A DNA stretch of 35,272 nucleotides from an uncultured Prevotella sp. (GTDB taxonomy: Bacteria > Bacteroidota > Bacteroidia > Bacteroidales > Bacteroidaceae): NCBI GenBank assembly GCA_946186115.1, contig CAMHLV010000033.1, positions 1 through 35,272 of the forward strand, given 5' to 3'. Under the pieces are notes generated by a model, which was not told the DNA's origin, did no database searches, and saw nothing but the letters and a program-made list of their open reading frames with translations. The first letter of the stretch is position 1. The number at the start of each line of letters is the position of its first letter. Both the position numbers and the translations under genes were made by a program. Shown in pieces: positions 31,113 to 35,272 of this stretch.

Positions 31113-32102
31113 TTATGCTGCATGTGAATTCCACCACTTCTTGATGGCCTTATCGAACTTCTTGTTCAAACGAGAGTAGCGGGTGTCAAGCCAACCGCGA
31201 GAATGCCCCACCTCCTTGGCCACCTCAACGGGTGCCATGTTCTCTACGAAGCGCATCCGCCAGATATAGCGGTCTTCGTCGCTCCACTTCAACTTGGCAG
31301 AGAAGTCATACAGAAACTCCACCGTCTTCTGACGTACTTCCTCATCGGAGAGATCTGTACCAAACACATCCGACAAGGGGTTCACTCCCGTCTTGGCCTT
31401 GCACCACTCAGCCATGTCAGCCACGAACTCCGACGATACCGTAACAATACGGCTCGATTTGTCGTGAAGCACATCAGACTCAAAGTGATAGTCCGAACGG
31501 AGCAGGGCATCCTTCAGCTTATATTCTGCCTTCTTCTTGGCAGCATCGTATTCAATCTCATTCATATCGAACATAGACATAATATCCTTCGGTGAAAGGC
31601 GGTCAACGTAGATGGCAGTCAACAGGTCGTAGTACTTCGTACCTACCATCAACTCATCAATCACCAGTTTGCACTTGCCTTCCGACTGTGACAACATCGT
31701 CAGGCGTGTGTTGCCCACAGTACGACCCTTGCCGTCGGTAATCCAGTGCTCATCCTCCAAACGCTCCATCACGGCGTTCTTAGCAACTCTTCTCAGCCAG
31801 GCAAAGAAGGTACACTGCTTGCTATAGGTGTCCAAAGTCTTCCAGGTGCCACCAGCCCACAACACCAAGTACACGATTTCATTGAAGGTGTCATCAGAGA
31901 TGATTACGTGGTAGTTGTCCTTGATGTCCTTGATAATCTTAGAGCGCAGACGTGCCATATTGCACTTCTTGGGATCAGTACCATAGATGAAACGCTGACG
32001 GAACTTGGCATCCGTCTTCAGTTTCTTGATGATGTACTCTGCTTCGTACTCGAAGTTTTCGAGTCTCTCAGGGTCAAAGCTGTTGTAATTCTTTTCGTCC
32101 AT
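31113..32102 (-). CDS. Sigma-70-like regulator with two sigma-4-like HTH segments
   Basis: 329 aa. Residues ~75-120 resemble ECF region 2 (FNEIVYLVLWAGGTWKTLDT, then FFAWLRRVAKNAVMERLEDE). Around 150-195 is a first region-4-like HTH (YYDLLTAIYVDRLSPKDIMS, ..DAAKKKAEYKLKDALL). The C-terminus (~275-325) has a second (DEDRYIWRMRFVENMAPVEV, AKEVGHSRGWLDTRYSRLNK). A protein with two such segments is unusual, and it may act as a DNA-binding regulator rather than a standard sigma factor. It starts a transcription unit (promoter and inverted repeat at 32131-32171) and is followed after 22 bp by the pseudokinase-AAA gene. It probably controls the cluster. Confidence 0.75.
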   Translation of the reverse strand: MDEKNYNSFDPERLENFEYEAEYIIKKLKTDAKFRQRFIYGTDPKKCNMARLRSKIIKDIKDNYHVIISDDTFNEIVYLVLWAGGTWKTLDTYSKQCTFFAWLRRVAKNAVMERLEDEHWITDGKGRTVGNTRLTMLSQSEGKCKLVIDELMVGTKYYDLLTAIYVDRLSPKDIMSMFDMNEIEYDAAKKKAEYKLKDALLRSDYHFESDVLHDKSSRIVTVSSEFVADMAEWCKAKTGVNPLSDVFGTDLSDEEVRQKTVEFLYDFSAKLKWSDEDRYIWRMRFVENMAPVEVAKEVGHSRGWLDTRYSRLNKKFDKAIKKWWNSHAA

Positions 32103-32130
32103 AATCGTCTAAAGTTTGGGGCATCAAAAA

Positions 32131-32171
32131 TGCCTAATTTTACTTCCTTTTCTCGGTTGCAAAATTAGGCA
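32131..32171 (-). promoter_or_regulatory. Promoter overlapped by a perfect 11-bp inverted repeat
   Basis: TGCCTAATTTT (32131-32141) and AAAATTAGGCA (32161-32171) are perfect inverted copies 19 bp apart. On the minus strand the distal arm contains the -7 box TAATTTTGC (32167-32159) and the other arm lies in the leader, before the ATG at 32102. This is the layout of an operator for a dimeric repressor or autoregulator; a leader stem-loop is less likely because one arm precedes the expected transcription start. 32172-32292 shows no other feature apart from A/T-rich sequence. Confidence 0.7.
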
Positions 32172-32292
32172 TTATTTAGCCGTTTTTTCGACAATGGACG
32201 GTTAGTTAAAAACTCTGCTTAAATCATATTATATCAACAACTTACATTTTTGGGTTTATATATTTTAACACAAAATTCATACCCTTATTCCA

Positions 32293-33585
32293 TTACTTCA
32301 TCATGTCTATCAGATTCTGTGGAACCGAAATCTTATTTTTTAGCACATAAAGATGGTCTTGAGCATCAGAAAGGATGAAGGGAGAGGGGAGTTCACGCAG
32401 CTTCTCGCACCCATCGCTGACTGACATCCTGATGTCCGAATAACAGTGCTTAATTTGTGCCTGTTGTGGATTGCCATGAGCATCATAATGCTCGACTAAC
32501 TTGTCAAAGCGTTCTTCGGTGCTATCATCACCATATACAGCCTTAAACAGATCCACGAACTGGCTCCTATAAGATTTAATATTCAGAGTGTCCACTGTGT
32601 CACGCTCATGCTTGTCTATTATATATATAAGGTATAAGACGAAGGCATCCCTCAATCCGAAGTGAACCTGTATCAGGTCATAGTCCTTGTGCAAGAACAG
32701 ACGATATTTTCCGTCAGCCTTGAAAGTAGGATCTATCTTTCCCACATACTTTACCTCCAGTGTCATCGTCGATTCTTCTGCCAGAACCTTGGGATTGGCA
32801 GTCTTGCAGAAAGTTTCCAACTGCTTCTTGGACATCTTCGTAAGGAGCATCTTCAACGATTCAATATCCAGACTGCTCAACACATAGTTCAACTCTGCCT
32901 CGGCCTTCTGGTCTTTGTTCTTACGATACTTGTAGATGTTCTCCATCATCCTGTCCATCATCTTGCTTTTCTGCTGGTGGGTGATGATGCCGTCAATCTT
33001 CAGCGCCTCTCTGATTTTTGGCAGGGATGCACGCATCCCGAATGTGGGATGGAACATATCGCTGGCCAAAGAGACGAAATAGTTCTTCCAGAACTTCTCC
33101 GACTTGATAGCTTCTTTAGCGTTACCACAGAAATCCTCAGGAGTGTCCAATGCGTATTGGCGCAGCAGCTCGTAAATACTGTGCTTGCTGATTCTCTCTG
33201 AGGTGTAAAGCAACAGAGCAAGATCGTTATAGAGCTTATTCTCCTCAGTTTTGAGCAATAGATACTGCTTGTCTGCATTGCTTGGTGTATTTAGGGGCAT
33301 CACAAACTGGCATTCCTCATCCTTGATGGCATTGTTGAGTGTAGGATGATTGTCAAGTACGGGCATTCTGTCCAGTACCTCAAAATCGTAGTGGTTCAGC
33401 AGTTGCTTTTCGCCCATCGACTTCACCAAATGATCAAAGACGCTTCTGCTTTCCTCCACAAATGCAGGGGCATTTGAGGGAAGCACATACAGGCAGCAGT
33501 CTGCCAACTGTCCAACAGCAGACTTCTCTTTCACCAACTTTCCAATGGTTGGCACATCTATTGGGCTATTATCCATTACTCTCAT
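32293..33585 (-). CDS. Large hypothetical protein of the cluster (430 aa)
   Basis: 430 aa, soluble, with no signal peptide and no family recognised. The N-terminal ~130 residues mix strands and helices (LADCCLYVLPSNAPAFVEES). The middle (~150-250) is helical and basic (KSKMMDRMMENIYKYRKNKD). The C-terminal third has strands and helices (YRLFLHKDYDLIQVHFGLRD, AFVLYLIYIIDKHERD). Its ATG overlaps the stop of the zincin gene (ATGA), so it is translationally coupled to the protease and could be its regulator or substrate. The next gene downstream has its own promoter 190 bp further on. Confidence 0.75.
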   Translation of the reverse strand: MRVMDNSPIDVPTIGKLVKEKSAVGQLADCCLYVLPSNAPAFVEESRSVFDHLVKSMGEKQLLNHYDFEVLDRMPVLDNHPTLNNAIKDEECQFVMPLNTPSNADKQYLLLKTEENKLYNDLALLLYTSERISKHSIYELLRQYALDTPEDFCGNAKEAIKSEKFWKNYFVSLASDMFHPTFGMRASLPKIREALKIDGIITHQQKSKMMDRMMENIYKYRKNKDQKAEAELNYVLSSLDIESLKMLLTKMSKKQLETFCKTANPKVLAEESTMTLEVKYVGKIDPTFKADGKYRLFLHKDYDLIQVHFGLRDAFVLYLIYIIDKHERDTVDTLNIKSYRSQFVDLFKAVYGDDSTEERFDKLVEHYDAHGNPQQAQIKHCYSDIRMSVSDGCEKLRELPSPFILSDAQDHLYVLKNKISVPQNLIDMMK

Positions 33586-34421
33586 TTTTCGTCCTCCGTC
33601 TTTTTATCATCCTTATGTTTCAACCAATATTGCTTCAATAGATTTGTATCTGGCAGCGACTCGTAGTCTATCGCCTTGTGCTCCGCAGGTTTGTCCGGCT
33701 CTTTTATTACATCCTCTATCTGAATGTTTTCCCAGGACTCTTGCAGTTCCTGATAGTGGGAATACACGAAGGCAGGTAACCCTGTCAGCATATCTTTGAT
33801 GCCGTTATATCGTCCCTGACTTCGCAGTTGCTCGTAAAACTTCCTTCCGTACTCTATAATCTCCGCCCTGAGTTTCCCGTCCGGATGGGTCAGGCTTGCT
33901 GGCAGTTCTTTCAATATGAACTTGTACTTCCCGGTAGCCACATCCCCTTCACGCAGTGAGAATCCTGCTACTATCAGGTCTGCAGCAAGTTCCTGAATCC
34001 AAAGTTCATTCTCAAACAGCATGAACCTGACATCATACAGCAGTTCATGGGCCAACTCATGCACAAAGGCCAGTGCCAGTGTGTCGTGGTTATTGATGCC
34101 AGCCTTATACATCATCTGAGCATTGTAGTACAGTTCTGTTTCATCAGCTTGTTCAGAAGTCACGACCTCTGCCAGCGTTTCAGCTCTTTCGCTGATGATA
34201 GGCATTGGTAACTCAAAGAACTCTGCCACTCGCTTGATGGTCTCATATATGTCCTCATCTGTTATCGTCTCTTTGTCATGGAAATGCACGTCGAAATAGT
34301 TTGCCTTATGCCGTCTGACAAACTTCACCCAGAACATCGGGTCTTTCGCCATCAGTTCATTGTAGGCGTTCTTAGGGTCTTTAACATCCTTCAGCATTTC
34401 CTTTAACTCCTTTGTTGTCAT
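33582..34421 (-). CDS. Zincin-like metallopeptidase (HExxH)
   Basis: 279 aa, cytosolic by appearance. The zinc site is H121-E-L-A-H125 (ALAFVHELAHELLY), with a downstream E144 in WIQELAADLIVAG as the probable third ligand, giving the gluzincin-like order HExxH...ExxxD. A following segment (THPDGKLRAEIIEYGRKF) is shared with the neighbouring partial gene at 34750-35272, which is therefore a paralogue. The C-terminal ~60 residues are charged and end EDEK. The ATG at 34421 follows a 328-bp gap with palindromic sequence. It overlaps the 430-aa gene. Processing of an anti-sigma-like or other cluster protein is a plausible but unproven role. Confidence 0.8.
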   Translation of the reverse strand: MTTKELKEMLKDVKDPKNAYNELMAKDPMFWVKFVRRHKANYFDVHFHDKETITDEDIYETIKRVAEFFELPMPIISERAETLAEVVTSEQADETELYYNAQMMYKAGINNHDTLALAFVHELAHELLYDVRFMLFENELWIQELAADLIVAGFSLREGDVATGKYKFILKELPASLTHPDGKLRAEIIEYGRKFYEQLRSQGRYNGIKDMLTGLPAFVYSHYQELQESWENIQIEDVIKEPDKPAEHKAIDYESLPDTNLLKQYWLKHKDDKKTEDEK

Positions 34422-34749
34422 ATCACCAAAGTTGAGACTGGTACGTATCTTCTTACAATAATATATCCATAATTCCGCAATTTGTCTCTATGGAATGCAT
34501 TGATTTGCATTTTTATGCACTCCATGCAGTGCATAGATAGTTTTTTATAGAATCTCCAAATTAATTGTTGCTATTGCGGGTATAAATTAACGAATACTAT
34601 TAAAGTCATACTTCTCATCAGAGGCAGTTATCCAATTTTTTCGAATAACTGATAATTCATCTTGTAAGAAACACCGTTTGTTGCACAGGTCCCCACCCCT
34701 ACCATTTCGGTGCACTCAACGAATTGGCTATCTTCATTCATTCTGTCAA
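34422..34749. promoter_or_regulatory. Intergenic region with nested palindromes upstream of the zincin gene
   Basis: TGCACT/AGTGCA (34516-34521/34528-34533) forms an inverted repeat, and GGAATGCAT (34492-34500) is the inverted partner of ATGCACTCC (34515-34523) with one mismatch. ATGCA-type half sites occur several times within 45 bp, suggesting an operator. On the minus strand TATCTATGC, preceded by TTTG, is a weak promoter candidate near 34530-34560. 34560-34749 shows no gene or further signal. Confidence 0.5.
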
Positions 34750-35272
34750 TCATTTTGTGCATTGGCTTGCCGAATCTCTATAATCTTTCGCTTTTGACTC
34801 GTATTGTTCTGCACTCTTATTTAAGTCTTTGGCATGTGAAATGTTCCCTTTTGCAATCTCTTGCCTTGCCTCGTTTCTTAAATTATCAGCTTTCTCTTGG
34901 TTTATTCTTGATTGTTTAAGATTCCACTCTTGATCGTTCACAAATAAATTTAGGCCATCATAATTATAGGTGCCTTCAACTATTGTTGTTACACTTCTTG
35001 CCTTCATAATATCTTGGATATGTTCTCGTACATGTTTATTGAAAGCGTCGAGACATAGTGCAAAAGTACATGCAATACCATTGTTCTTAATATTTTCAGC
35101 GAAAGATCTCGCAAATTCTATAAACTCACCTCTTAAAAAACCTGCTGGATGAATATCTGTACCTTCATCATAACATAATGCTTCTTTAAATTGAGTAGCA
35201 TCAATTCCTTCAATTCCAGCTAAAACGGCGGCAAAAAAATCACAAGCTAATTCTTCAATCCATGGGTCACAT
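34750..35272 (-). CDS. C-terminal part of a second zincin-like protein (runs off window)
   Basis: The minus-strand frame is open from the window edge (CDPWIEELACDFFAAVLAGI onward) to the stop at 34750; the Met at 35007 is internal. WIEELACD followed by HPAGFLRGEFIEFARSF matches WIQELAAD and HPDGKLRAEIIEYGRKF in the neighbouring 279-aa zincin, so this is a paralogue whose HExxH part should lie just outside the window. The last ~85 residues form a charged, Ala-rich helical tail (NLRNEARQEIAKGNISHAKD) absent from the neighbour. The DNA is more A/T-rich than the rest of the cluster. It is the most upstream member of the cluster in view. Confidence 0.72.
   Translation of the reverse strand, partial: CDPWIEELACDFFAAVLAGIEGIDATQFKEALCYDEGTDIHPAGFLRGEFIEFARSFAENIKNNGIACTFALCLDAFNKHVREHIQDIMKARSVTTIVEGTYNYDGLNLFVNDQEWNLKQSRINQEKADNLRNEARQEIAKGNISHAKDLNKSAEQYESKAKDYRDSASQCTK

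Overview
The window reads as chromosome of a Bacteroidales bacterium, most likely a Prevotella/Segatella relative. Evidence: Bacteroidota-type promoters (TAnnTTTG -7 boxes such as TATCTTTGC and TACCTTTGC) before many genes, a TonB-dependent receptor, a reg_prop sensor, DUF4421, an HU-related protein followed by a smalltalk-type microprotein, and low-complexity tandem repeats between genes. No rRNA, tRNA or CRISPR array was seen. Genus is inferred from general resemblance only.

Layout. (1) 1-5051, + strand: end of a restriction/defence locus with a helicase C-terminus, an Eco57I-like adenine methyltransferase with an AT-rich recognition half, and two small coupled genes whose products appear to share a C-terminal domain. 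(2) 5068-5296: a promoter, a compact candidate structured RNA and a bidirectional terminator. (3) 5289-6311: debris, consisting of a frameshifted CdiA-tRNase-like nuclease with a small partner, a methyltransferase C-terminal scrap, and a 134-bp segment bounded by 31-32 bp inverted repeats. (4) 6336-8514: the divergent DUF4130 / radical-SAM putative DNA-repair pair. (5) 8517-12080, - strand: an ECF sigma factor, a membrane-anchored TonB_C protein in the anti-sigma position, a secreted protein, and a DUF4421 outer-membrane protein. (6) 12271-21217, - strand: a five-gene signalling operon, transcribed as REC-PP2C phosphatase, coiled-coil/WD40-like protein, reg_prop sensor whose HisKA box lacks the histidine, soluble histidine kinase with an intact H-box, and a TonB-dependent receptor with a helical TPR-like N-terminus. 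(7) 21386-22148: HU-related protein, smalltalk microprotein, terminator. (8) 22149-22896: a largely non-coding stretch with promoter-like and GC-rich structured sequence. (9) 22897-23316: an HTH gene and a broken partner. (10) 23299-35272, - strand: a long, tightly coupled cluster that continues past the window edge.

Cluster (10) is the best candidate for an undescribed system. In transcription order it encodes a zincin-like protein (cut by the window end), a second paralogous HExxH zincin, a 430-aa unknown, a sigma-like protein with two sigma-4-like HTH segments preceded by a perfect 11-bp inverted repeat over its promoter, a pseudokinase-AAA+ fusion, three YbjN-like small proteins with other small proteins between them, two WG-like proteins, a polytopic membrane protein, a Sel1/TPR-like lipoprotein, a frameshifted small protein, and a caspase-like His/Cys protein. 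Two protease types with an ATPase, a transcription factor and envelope proteins suggest a proteolytic signalling or conflict system; this is inference.

Two further themes run through the window. Heptamer-period tandem repeats of unrelated sequence occur at five places, one of them inside the methyltransferase reading frame. At least four small genes are split by apparent single-base indels, which are either real pseudogenes or assembly errors.
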